In this document: positions 34,065 to 42,107 of the stretch, piece by piece
Layout: every line of letters begins with the position of its first letter
Numbering within the stretch: the stretch's first letter is position 1
NCBI GenBank assembly: GCA_030536755.1
Contig: JAUNPJ010000019.1
Coordinates: forward strand, 1-51,035
Direction: 5' to 3'
DNA: 51,035 nucleotides
DNA from: Eubacteriales bacterium
GTDB taxonomy: Bacteria; Bacillota; Clostridia; Lachnospirales; Lachnospiraceae
Translations under genes and position numbers: made by a program
Notes under the pieces: generated by a model
What the model saw: the letters and a program-made list of their open reading frames with translations, nothing else
Told to the model about the DNA's origin: nothing
Database searches by the model: none

Positions 34065-34080
34065 TTCTTTCACCTTCCTC

Positions 34081-34401
34081 TCAAACTCCCATCAAATACA
34101 AGCCAAGCCATCCGATCATAATCATCCCGTTGGCCACTGCTCCCACCTTACTATACGTATGCCTCCGATTCTCATGAGCCATTCCTTTGAGTCCTTGTAT
34201 AAATCCATAAACAGCCAGCAGTGTTGCACATACGCTCATTCCACCCATCACCGGTCCAGCGGCTCCTTTTCCTCCGGAAACACAGGAAACCACCACCGCA
34301 GCGACAAAAAGAGCCACAGAAACGCCCGCAAGTACGGTTGCCAGACAACCTTCTTCCGCCTCTTTTTGTCTGGCAAACGCATATCTATATCTCTTCGCCA
34401 T
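34081..34401 (-). CDS. Small membrane protein, DUF6142-like
   Basis: A 106-residue protein with three hydrophobic segments (about residues 20-42, 48-68 and 85-105) and the motif HENRRHTYSKVGAVANGMI between the last two. It matches the pattern of DUF6142 proteins of Lachnospiraceae, whose function is unknown. GGAGGTG lies 5 nt before the ATG. It overlaps the end of the VanZ-like gene by 17 bp. Confidence 0.7.
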   Translation of the reverse strand: MAKRYRYAFARQKEAEEGCLATVLAGVSVALFVAAVVVSCVSGGKGAAGPVMGGMSVCATLLAVYGFIQGLKGMAHENRRHTYSKVGAVANGMIMIGWLGLYLMGV

Positions 34402-34858
34402 GATACCACCTCCTGACTTTATTACATGCCATAAATAACAGACATCCCAGAAATGCTCCCAGTGTATTCAAAATCAGATCATCCACGTCAAAGCTTCCAA
34501 CCCTGGTAATCAACTGAACCGTTTCCACCAGAAGGCTTCCCAGAAATCCCGTTGAAGTCACAAACAGAAGATTTTCTGTCTTTTTGCTGATAATCGGCAG
34601 AATAAATCCATATGGAATAAATCCAATCACATTGCCGAAAATATTAGTAAATACAGCCAGCACTCCCAGCTGCTCCCGATAGATCCAAAATCTCCGAATT
34701 TCCACAAACGGCATCAGATTGTAACGATACTCCCTCTCTTGTGAAGGCACTCTTCCATATCCTTCTGCAAAAAACAGAAAATACACAAGGAGTACAATAT
34801 AAAGACAGAACAAAACCATGCCAAACGCACGTATTTTTTTCTTCGTTCCTGTTTTCAA
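34385..34858 (-). CDS. VanZ-family membrane protein
   Basis: A 157-residue protein with four hydrophobic segments and the VanZ pattern: YNLMPFVEIRRF, FTNIFGNVIGFIPYGFILP, ETVQLITRVGSFDVDDLILNTLGAFLG. VanZ of Enterococcus gives low-level teicoplanin resistance. Chromosomal homologues like this one have no proven role. The start is a TTG at 34858 with AGAGG 8 nt upstream. Confidence 0.9.
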   Translation of the reverse strand: MKTGTKKKIRAFGMVLFCLYIVLLVYFLFFAEGYGRVPSQEREYRYNLMPFVEIRRFWIYREQLGVLAVFTNIFGNVIGFIPYGFILPIISKKTENLLFVTSTGFLGSLLVETVQLITRVGSFDVDDLILNTLGAFLGCLLFMACNKVRRWYHGEEI

Positions 34859-34887
34859 CTTTTTAACCTCTTACTTTTTTATAGTTC

Positions 34888-34950
34888 AAAAGAGCCGCTG
34901 CACAATGTTTCTGTAGCATAAGCATTTTCATTTGTGCAGCAGCCCCTTTT
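34888..34950 (-). terminator. Hairpin after pyrE and the 50-residue gene
   Basis: Arms AAAAGAGCCGCTGCACAA (34888-34905) and TTGTGCAGCAGCCCCTTTT (34932-34950) pair over about 16 bases. On the minus strand the stem ends in CTCTTTT. It is probably the terminator of the pyrE unit, although the tract is short. Confidence 0.6.
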
Positions 34951-34966
34951 ATTCTTTTTCCTGAGA

Positions 34967-35119
34967 TCAAATCATAATCTCATACTTTTTTTTGATCAAT
35001 TTTGCCCCATTTATAATCAATATGATTCCGGCAGCCACACCGGTCACCAACACAACAACGCCAACAGCCAACGTGCCGCCGCCGATGCGCGATAAACTCT
35101 TATACAATTTTTCGTTCAT
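34967..35119 (-). CDS. 50-residue single-span membrane protein downstream of pyrE
   Basis: A short gene missed by length cut-offs. GGAGG lies 5 nt before an ATG at 35119, followed by 50 codons and TGA. The peptide reads MNEKLYKSLSRIGGG, then a hydrophobic span TLAVGVVVLVTGVAAGIILI, then NGAKLIKKKYEIMI. The basic tail after the span suggests a small membrane protein with an N-out or hairpin-free topology. It starts 11 bp after the pyrE stop and ends before a hairpin, so it is cotranscribed with pyrE. I do not recognise a family. Confidence 0.7.
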   Translation of the reverse strand: MNEKLYKSLSRIGGGTLAVGVVVLVTGVAAGIILIINGAKLIKKKYEIMI

Positions 35120-35130
35120 AAGCGCCTCCT

Positions 35131-35814
35131 CTAGCGAGCACCGTACTGTTCATAATACGCATCAATGGCAGCTTTGAGGGTATCATCGATGACCACCTCA
35201 CCGTTGCACTCTTTGTTGTACAGACACTCCACAACTTCCTCCATCGTCACGATGGCCGCTGTGTCAAATCCATACAGATCTTTGATCTCATCCAGTGCAC
35301 ATTTTTCTCCGCCTTTTCCGACTTCCATACGGTTGAGAGATACCATCAGTCCCTTTACCTCTACATTCGCCTGACTTTTCAGAATCGGGAATGTCTCTTC
35401 GATGGACTTTCCGGATGTTGTCACATCTTCAATGATGACCACACGGTCTCCGTCCTGCAGCTTGCTTCCGAGCAAAATACCGGTATCTCCATGATCTTTT
35501 ACTTCTTTTCTATTAGAACAGTAACGGATATCCTTTCCGTACAGTTCACTGATTGCCATTGTTGTCGCAACAGTCAGCGGGATTCCTTTGTATGCCGGTC
35601 CAAACAGGACATCAAAATCCAATCCATAATTGTCATGAATTGCCTTTGCATAATACTCTCCCAGTTTACGAAGTTGTGTTCCTGTCACATAAGCACCTGC
35701 ATTCATAAAAAACGGGGATTTTCTTCCACTCTTTAATGTAAATTCTCCAAACTTGAGCACCTTGCTCTCTACCATAAATTCAATGAATTCCTGTTTGTAG
35801 CTTTCCATCGTCAA
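35131..35814 (-). CDS. pyrE: Orotate phosphoribosyltransferase
   Basis: This enzyme joins orotate to PRPP to give OMP. It has GEFTLKSGRKSPFFMNAG, the orotate-side FGPAYKGIPLTVA and the PRPP loop VVIIEDVTTSGKSIEE. At 227 residues it is full length. The TTG at 35814 has GGAGG 5 nt upstream; the ATG two codons later is an alternative. The other late pyrimidine genes, pyrF-pyrK-pyrD, lie about 12 kb away on the same strand, with a sugar locus between. Confidence 0.95.
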   Translation of the reverse strand: MTMESYKQEFIEFMVESKVLKFGEFTLKSGRKSPFFMNAGAYVTGTQLRKLGEYYAKAIHDNYGLDFDVLFGPAYKGIPLTVATTMAISELYGKDIRYCSNRKEVKDHGDTGILLGSKLQDGDRVVIIEDVTTSGKSIEETFPILKSQANVEVKGLMVSLNRMEVGKGGEKCALDEIKDLYGFDTAAIVTMEEVVECLYNKECNGEVVIDDTLKAAIDAYYEQYGAR

Positions 35815-35886
35815 TCAAACCTCCTGTATCAAAAGACTGTTCGCCTTCTATTGTTTTTCCTATTCATCTTCATGAAATATGTTTTT

Positions 35887-35915
35887 ATTCTACCATATCA
35901 TTTCCAAAATAACAA
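35887..35915 (-). promoter_or_regulatory. Promoter of pyrE
   Basis: TTGTTA (35915-35910) and TAGAAT (35892-35887) on the minus strand are 17 bp apart. It gives pyrE its own start, separate from pyrF-pyrK-pyrD. Confidence 0.5.
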
Positions 35916-35930
35916 TTATTAAGTAGTCAA

Positions 35931-35968
35931 AAAGACCGAAAACCCTTTTTTGAGGGTTTTCGGTCTTT
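35931..35968 (-). terminator. Terminator of the ABC-GH3 operon
   Basis: A perfect 15-bp stem AAAGACCGAAAACCC and its complement, loop TTTTTTGA, continues into TTTTTGAC on the minus strand, 40 bp after the GH3 stop. Confidence 0.9.
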
Positions 35969-36008
35969 ACAAAAACAGATGTCAATCAAGATCATCGATA
36001 TCTTGCTA

Positions 36009-38456
36009 TTATTTGTCTAATTTGCAAATCATTGCCAGAATGCGTCCGGCACAGCTTCGAATTTCTTCTTCGGTAAGCCATCCCTGTGCATATGCCTCAC
36101 GAATATTCGCATCATCATTTGCATTTCCCGGCATAATGATATCATTTCCTGCCGCCGCACACTTCCATGATACACTTCCATCCGCCGGACATGTCGTATT
36201 CCAGTCCGACATGATGGCACCTTCAAATCCCCATTCTTCGCGTGCAACTGTCGTACACAAATCTTTGCTGTTTGCTGCATGCACGCCATTAATCAGATTG
36301 TAGGAAGACATAATGGCAACTGGATTACTCTCTTTTACTGCAATTTCAAATCCACGAAGATAAATCTCTCTGAGCGCACGTTCCGATACACAGGCATCCA
36401 CTCCCATACGATTGTCTTCCTGATTGTTGCAGGCAAAATGTTTGATGGTGACACCGCATCCGCCCTTGCTCTGCACTCCTTTTGTTACAGCTGCCGCCAT
36501 GACGCCGGACAACAGCGGATCTTCCGAATAATACTCAAAATTACGACCACACAGCGGATTTCTATGAATATTCATGCCTGGTGCCAGCCATAAATCTACC
36601 TGAAATTCTTTCATCTCCACAGCGATTGCTTCGCCAAATCTCTGCATGAGATCTTTATCCCAGGTCTGTGCCAGCGCTGTTCCTACCGGAAATGCTGTAC
36701 AATACTGATAATAGATATCGGCGCCTTCATGATTCTCCATCGGCTCTAAAAAGCCATTTTCCAAAGACCCGAGAACACCAACACCGTAAACATGATCGGT
36801 TTCTCTGTCCACCTCATAGCTCTGGCGAAGTCGAAGTCCTGCAGGTCCATCTGCCATAATCAGGGAACGCATACCATATTTTTCTTCCAATGCCTCTGTT
36901 GTCTCTCCGGCAGACCCCGGCACACGAATTCCTGCTGAACCCAATGTGCTGGCTCCCTGTGTGATATTTCCATACAGAAGCGGTATCAGTTCTTCCACAG
37001 ACTGCTCTGTAGCCATCTGTGTCTGGAACTCTTTCTTTTTCTCTTCCTTCGGTGTAAACAAAACTTTTAAAATTTCGTTTTTCTTCGCATTTTTTAACCA
37101 GTCTGCTTTGGCAGTCAAAGCAGGTTTTTCAAATTCTGCGAATTCAATTTTTCTCGGACATATAGCCTGTGTCTTCTCAAGAACCATTTGCTCAGATATA
37201 TCCAGCACTGCTACGAGCTGCAGATCCGCGGAATGTTTTCCAATCCAGATGCCGTATACTCCGCCGTCCATGTACCACGCATGCAGTTCTTCCGAAAAGC
37301 TTGCCAGCTGCTTTTGCTCGATCAAAATAGTTACTTTTTGTTCTTCCTTTGGCTGTAAGACAGATGTCTTTGCAAACCCTGCCAGTCTGTGATACTCTTT
37401 TGCCTCTCCATTCTGAGGAAGTGTCACATACACCTGCACAACTTCGCGGCCGGCATAAGCATCCCCTGTATTTTTCACCATCACATCAATTTCAATGCCA
37501 GAATCTTTCACCCGCAGTTCTTCAAACTTCATCTCAAATGAAGTATAGGAGAGTCCGTATCCAAAAGGAAACAGAGGTTCTACACCAAAACTGTCAAAAT
37601 AACGGTATCCTACATAGATGCCTTCTTTGTATTCTTCCGTCTCTAAATTCCCATTCAAATAACTGAAAGTTTCGGCACAGGGATAATCCTCATACCGTTT
37701 TGCCCATGTTGCCGTCAGTCTTCCTCCCGGAACCGTCTTACCAAGTAAGACATCCGCAACCGCATGTCCGCCTTCCTGACCGGGCTGAGAAATCTGTAAA
37801 ACGGCCTTGATGTTCTGTGCCTGCTGCAAAATTTCTGTCAGTTCCACAGGACCTCCGGCATTTAAGATCAATACGGTCGGGACATTCTCCTGATTCAGAT
37901 ACAGAATGTCCTCCCTCTCTCTTTTGCTCAAATAATAATCGCCTTCTATCCTACGTCGATCCTTTCCTTCACCGGAAATACGGCTGATGACATAAACTGC
38001 AGCCTCTGCATGTTCGATATCCTGCTTTGACACCGGGCGTCCTTCCGGCAAAACAAACGGATTCGCTGCGTATGCATCAAACACATTTTCTACACCTTTG
38101 GCATCCTCCAGCACTTTTTCTTTCCATTCGTTCCTGGCATTTGTGTATCGACATTCATAGTCTGCAAGCCAGTTTTCACTTGTAATCGATACACCGGCCT
38201 CTTTTAACCCTTCGTAGATTGAAATATTTTCCCGGTTGTTGACATCACCGGAACCGATGCCACCTTTTACTGTTTTCCCTGCACCACATCCCAGTAATAC
38301 AATCGATGTTGATTCTTTGAGTGGAAGCAGACCTTCATTTTTCAATAAAACCATTCCCTCTGCCGCCATTTCCCTGACCAGACGACTATGAGCAATTTCT
38401 CTCTGTGAAGGCTGCTGTTTTAATGTTCCGCTGTGAACCCAATTCTTTCTTTCCAT
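36009..38456 (-). CDS. GH3 beta-glucosidase with swapped domain order
   Basis: An intracellular beta-glucosidase-type enzyme of 815 residues. Domains are circularly permuted. The usual C-terminal alpha/beta sandwich comes first (MAAEGMVLLKNEGLLPL, then GIYVGYRYFDSFGVEPLFPF). A fibronectin III-like domain follows (about 340-430). The catalytic barrel is last (SLIMADGPAGLRLR, RNFEYYSEDPLLSG, GVTIKHFACNNQ, MSSYNLINGVHA), with the nucleophile Asp751 in AIMSDWN. This order is known from Ruminococcus albus and Butyrivibrio enzymes. The start at 38456 has AAAGGG upstream. It lacks a signal peptide and follows the ABC permeases, so it acts on imported sugar. Confidence 0.9.
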   Translation of the reverse strand: MERKNWVHSGTLKQQPSQREIAHSRLVREMAAEGMVLLKNEGLLPLKESTSIVLLGCGAGKTVKGGIGSGDVNNRENISIYEGLKEAGVSITSENWLADYECRYTNARNEWKEKVLEDAKGVENVFDAYAANPFVLPEGRPVSKQDIEHAEAAVYVISRISGEGKDRRRIEGDYYLSKREREDILYLNQENVPTVLILNAGGPVELTEILQQAQNIKAVLQISQPGQEGGHAVADVLLGKTVPGGRLTATWAKRYEDYPCAETFSYLNGNLETEEYKEGIYVGYRYFDSFGVEPLFPFGYGLSYTSFEMKFEELRVKDSGIEIDVMVKNTGDAYAGREVVQVYVTLPQNGEAKEYHRLAGFAKTSVLQPKEEQKVTILIEQKQLASFSEELHAWYMDGGVYGIWIGKHSADLQLVAVLDISEQMVLEKTQAICPRKIEFAEFEKPALTAKADWLKNAKKNEILKVLFTPKEEKKKEFQTQMATEQSVEELIPLLYGNITQGASTLGSAGIRVPGSAGETTEALEEKYGMRSLIMADGPAGLRLRQSYEVDRETDHVYGVGVLGSLENGFLEPMENHEGADIYYQYCTAFPVGTALAQTWDKDLMQRFGEAIAVEMKEFQVDLWLAPGMNIHRNPLCGRNFEYYSEDPLLSGVMAAAVTKGVQSKGGCGVTIKHFACNNQEDNRMGVDACVSERALREIYLRGFEIAVKESNPVAIMSSYNLINGVHAANSKDLCTTVAREEWGFEGAIMSDWNTTCPADGSVSWKCAAAGNDIIMPGNANDDANIREAYAQGWLTEEEIRSCAGRILAMICKLDK

Positions 38457-38548
38457 AATTCCCTTTCTTTTTCCTGACATCATGAAATGTACTGACAAAG
38501 AAACCTACATTCCAATGCCAGTACATTCGTCATTTTTTTGTTTTATTT

Positions 38549-39394
38549 TTATTCTTTTACACCACCGAGTGTAACACCTGCAATGATGTATTTGGAGAGA
38601 AGCAGATAAATGATAATGATCGGCACAATTGCTACTGTGATCATCATGTAAATTTTGGCCATATCAAAGTTCATGTAATCTGCGCCTCGAAGTGTTGCAA
38701 TCAGAACCGGAACAGTCATTTTGTTCTTGGACTGAATAACCAGAGCCGGAACGAAGTAGTTGTTCCAGGAACCGACAAAGGTAAAGATTGCCTGCACGGC
38801 GATTGCCGGTTTCATGATTGGAAGCACAATCTGATTAAAAATCCGGAATTCTCCGCAACCGTCAATTCTTGCGGCCTCTACCAATGACAGCGGGAGGGAA
38901 GACTGGAGATAACTGTACATAAAGTAGAAGACCGCCGGGGAGGCAATAGATGGAATAATCAGTGGAAGCAAGGAGTCATACATCCCCATATTTGTGATCA
39001 AACGCAAAAATCCCATTGCCGTAACCTGTGTCGGCATAACAAGGATTGCCATAATAAACGTAAAGGCAACTTTTTTCAATTTAAAATCATATGCATACAG
39101 ACCATATGCAGTCAATGATGAAAAATATGTACACAGTGCTGCCGAACAGCCAGATACAATCACGCTGTTGATAATACCACGAAACATCGGGAATGTTCCA
39201 TCATTTGCCACATTTTTTAAATTTTCCAGAAAATATTTACCCGGCAGTGCCGAAAATCCTTTCTGCAGGTCTGCATGAGAACGTGTCGCATTTACAATCA
39301 GAATATAGAAGAAGAACAGACACATAAAGGACAAAAGAATCAAAACGATATGTGCAAAAATGCTCTGTCCTCGCTTTTCTTTTTTTGATTTCAT
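38549..39394 (-). CDS. Sugar ABC transporter permease (MalG-type)
   Basis: An inner-membrane permease of 281 residues with six hydrophobic segments. The EAA loop that contacts the ATPase is VEAARIDGCGEFRIFNQIV-like, ending LPIMKPAI. It pairs with the MalF-type permease encoded 3 bp upstream. Together with the lipoprotein they form a CUT1-type importer for oligosaccharides. Confidence 0.92.
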   Translation of the reverse strand: MKSKKEKRGQSIFAHIVLILLSFMCLFFFYILIVNATRSHADLQKGFSALPGKYFLENLKNVANDGTFPMFRGIINSVIVSGCSAALCTYFSSLTAYGLYAYDFKLKKVAFTFIMAILVMPTQVTAMGFLRLITNMGMYDSLLPLIIPSIASPAVFYFMYSYLQSSLPLSLVEAARIDGCGEFRIFNQIVLPIMKPAIAVQAIFTFVGSWNNYFVPALVIQSKNKMTVPVLIATLRGADYMNFDMAKIYMMITVAIVPIIIIYLLLSKYIIAGVTLGGVKE

Positions 39395-39397
39395 GAC

Positions 39398-40357
39398 TTA
39401 TTTCCTCCTTCTTCTTTCTTGTCTTGCTTTCTTTCTCGCAGCCGCTTTCGATCCATCCGGATCGTTGTCGTTTGTCATCTTATATACAATGAAGCACAAA
39501 ATACCGCTGACAATAAACAGATATACCGACAGCGCACCTGCCATACCATAGTTTTTGCTCTTCAGATGACTGTTCAGAAACATAATCAATGTCATAGAAG
39601 TACGGTCTGGACTTCCCTGTCCATTTGTCAAAATCTGTGGAACATCAAACATCTGGAGACCACCAATGATAGCAGTAATCAATGTGTACGCAAGAATCGG
39701 ACGGATCAGAGGCAGAATGATGTAGAAAAATCTCTTGATGCTATTACATCCGTCAAGCTCAGACGCCTCAAAAATATCTACACTGATTCCCATAATCGCA
39801 GCCATCAGCATAATCGTTGTATTACCAAACCACATCAAAAAGTTCATAAATCCAATTAAAGATCTTGTTCCAAATACGGAGCCAAGGAAATCAATTCGCT
39901 CATGAATGATTCCAAGCGACATCAAGATTGAGTTTACTGGTCCGTTCGAGGAAAACATGGTAAAGAACAGCATGGCAAACGCAGATGCCATAATCAGGTT
40001 TGGAAGATAAATGACAACCTTGAAAAACTGCTTACAATGAATTTTCATACGAATATCGGTAAACCATACAGCCAGAAGCAATGCAATGACAATCTGAGGA
40101 ATAAATCCGATTACCCATAAAATCAGCGTATTGATTCCATATTTGATCATATCTGAATCCAACAGGCTGAAATAATTTTGCATTCCGACAAAATTAGGTC
40201 CGATTTCCTTGATTCCTGAGCGATAATATTCAAAAAAGCTGTATCGAATTGTATCTGCAAGAGGAATCAGAGAAAAAATAAAGTAGCACAGAAAGAATGG
40301 CAGGATAAAGAAATATCCCCATTTCGCATAACTGATGCTTTTGCGCTTTTTCTTCAT
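39398..40357 (-). CDS. Sugar ABC transporter permease (MalF-type)
   Basis: A 319-residue permease with six hydrophobic segments and the EAA loop FEASELDGCNSIKRFFYII followed by LPLIRPIL. An N-terminal basic stretch MKKKRKSISYAKW precedes the first helix. It lies between the binding-protein gene and the MalG-type gene. No ATP-binding subunit is encoded in the window, so a shared MsmK/MalK-like ATPase elsewhere is probably used. Confidence 0.92.
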   Translation of the reverse strand: MKKKRKSISYAKWGYFFILPFFLCYFIFSLIPLADTIRYSFFEYYRSGIKEIGPNFVGMQNYFSLLDSDMIKYGINTLILWVIGFIPQIVIALLLAVWFTDIRMKIHCKQFFKVVIYLPNLIMASAFAMLFFTMFSSNGPVNSILMSLGIIHERIDFLGSVFGTRSLIGFMNFLMWFGNTTIMLMAAIMGISVDIFEASELDGCNSIKRFFYIILPLIRPILAYTLITAIIGGLQMFDVPQILTNGQGSPDRTSMTLIMFLNSHLKSKNYGMAGALSVYLFIVSGILCFIVYKMTNDNDPDGSKAAARKKARQERRRRK

Positions 40358-40420
40358 AATTCAACATTCCTTTCTCTGTGTTCTGTGGAGCAGCTATATG
40401 CCCCACAGAAAGTTTCGTCA

Positions 40421-41812
40421 TTACTCAGCCCATTTAATCTCGGTAATATCCGGATAACGCTCTTTGATCGCTGTCTCAAAGTTCACCTTTGCCTTTTCGT
40501 AATCTACTTTGCCCTGGAAGTAATCACTGAAAGAATTCTGAATCAATTCTACACATCCCTGGTCATAAGCAGACAGAGGTGCGATCTGAATGTTTTCTGC
40601 AACCGGTGCAAAATATTTGAACGGATTCTGTCCTCCAAGAAACTCTGAAGAGAAGTTTGCATCATCTTTTGCAGCTTCCTGCATTCCGCTTGTGGTATTT
40701 GTAAAGTCGGCATAATCTTTTGAGATTTTCAGCAGATTATCTTTATCTGCAGTTAATGCAAGAATGATATCTTTTACGTGCTCTGGATTGTCAGTGCCTG
40801 TACAAGCATGAATGTAGGAGCCGCCCCAGTTGTATTCCTGTGGAGGATTCGTAACGGCCCAGAATCCTGCTTCTCCATCCCAGTTTTTAGACAAGACGAA
40901 GTCAATGCCCCATGCCGGAAGAAGGAAAGCAAATACTTTCGATTTGGAGCCCATTGCTTTGTTCCAGTCATCGTTCCACTGACCTTTTACTGTTTTATCC
41001 AGATAACCGGCATCCAGCCATTCCTTGGAATCATTTACCCAGTCCATAATCTTCTGATCCACATTTAAGGTTGTCTCACCTGGTTTCACCCAGGACTCTT
41101 CGATGCTGTTTCCATACAGACGGAACGTATCTGCATAAGAGGAAAATGTGTAATAACCTTTTGCTTTCAGTTCTTCAGCCGTTGCTTTAATGGTATCCCA
41201 GTCTTTTACTTTCTCACCAACAACCTCAGGATCGTCTGTTCCGAACACATCGTTGGCAATATCACGGCGATATACCAGAAGTCCCGGACAACACTGCCAT
41301 GTAGAACCTCTCTGCACACCGTTCTGGTCGGATGCTGTTGTTTTTGTGAAGCTGTACTGATCTGCCAGATCTGCCTCCGGATCAATACCAAGATCGGTAA
41401 GCGGCATAGCCACATCAGCGTCCGCATCTGTATATTTGTTTACGTAGTCTGTCTCCGATAAGAAAATATCTACCTTATCGTCTGCCGCTGCATCTGCCTG
41501 TTTGAGCAGTGCCTCATCCAGCTTCTGCTGATAAACACCATCCTGATTTGGATTGATGATCCAATGAATCTCTGTTCCATCCTTTAAAGTTGTTACCGTT
41601 CCATCATCGGATGTTTTTTCAACCTCCGGATAAACTGCCTCCAGACGCTCACGAAATTCTTCGTTCCAGGAATAAATGTTAATCACCTTTCCCTCCTCAG
41701 CGGCTGCCTGTTCTGCTCCTCCTTCTGATTTAGCAGCACCTCCGCCGCAGCCGGTCAATGTACCGGCGCACATTGCTGTTGCAAGCAATGCTGCAATCAC
41801 TTTCTTTTTCAT
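40421..41812 (-). CDS. Sugar ABC transporter substrate-binding lipoprotein
   Basis: A 463-residue secreted lipoprotein. The signal peptide KKKVIAALLATAMCAGTL ends in the lipobox LTGC, giving a lipidated Cys. An acidic linker (GGAEQAAAEEG) leads to the binding fold VINIYSWNEEF. Mature-region features such as GSTWQCCPGLLVYRRDIAND and FAFLLPAWGIDFVL are typical of family 1 oligosaccharide-binding proteins. I set the start at 41812 behind AAAGGAGG; the open frame extends to 41884 without a ribosome site. Its likely ligand is a beta-gluco-oligosaccharide, from context. Confidence 0.9.
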   Translation of the reverse strand: MKKKVIAALLATAMCAGTLTGCGGGAAKSEGGAEQAAAEEGKVINIYSWNEEFRERLEAVYPEVEKTSDDGTVTTLKDGTEIHWIINPNQDGVYQQKLDEALLKQADAAADDKVDIFLSETDYVNKYTDADADVAMPLTDLGIDPEADLADQYSFTKTTASDQNGVQRGSTWQCCPGLLVYRRDIANDVFGTDDPEVVGEKVKDWDTIKATAEELKAKGYYTFSSYADTFRLYGNSIEESWVKPGETTLNVDQKIMDWVNDSKEWLDAGYLDKTVKGQWNDDWNKAMGSKSKVFAFLLPAWGIDFVLSKNWDGEAGFWAVTNPPQEYNWGGSYIHACTGTDNPEHVKDIILALTADKDNLLKISKDYADFTNTTSGMQEAAKDDANFSSEFLGGQNPFKYFAPVAENIQIAPLSAYDQGCVELIQNSFSDYFQGKVDYEKAKVNFETAIKERYPDITEIKWAE

Positions 41813-41872
41813 TCTTTTTTTCCTCCTTTTCTGATTTTTTTGTGTAGCATACGCCTCACTTGGATTGTCTGT

Positions 41873-42073
41873 ATTATATCGCAATCATTTTTGAGGATAT
41901 ATTATATATTTCAACAAAATATCAGATTCATGACATGATTTCATTCTTTCCTTTTTTCTTGTTTTTTTCGGCTTTCTTCGCCTCATTCAGGTAAAAAAAT
42001 TGCAATTTAGGTCATGATTCTGATATTTTTCACACGTTTCTTATTTTAACAAAACTTTTTCTCTTTGTATAAT
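41873..42073. promoter_or_regulatory. Divergent promoter region of the beta-glucoside locus with paired operators
   Basis: For the GH94 genes, TTAACA (42046-42051) and TATAAT (42068-42073) are 16 bp apart. For the ABC genes, TATAAT (41878-41873, minus) lacks a good -35, suggesting activator dependence. Two copies of one 18-base motif face each other: AAAATATCAGATTCATGA at 41916-41933 and its inverted copy (one change) at 42012-42029. Each lies upstream of one promoter, as expected for sites of the AraC-type regulator of the locus. The 295-bp gap 41813-42107 holds no gene. Confidence 0.7.
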
Positions 42074-42107
42074 AGCAGATACATCATATGAAAGGAGACA
42101 ACAGAAA

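Noticed and set aside
41813-41884. Longer N-terminus of the binding lipoprotein
   Set aside because: The extension has no ribosome site and would bury the signal peptide behind 24 charged residues. AAAGGAGG points to the internal ATG.
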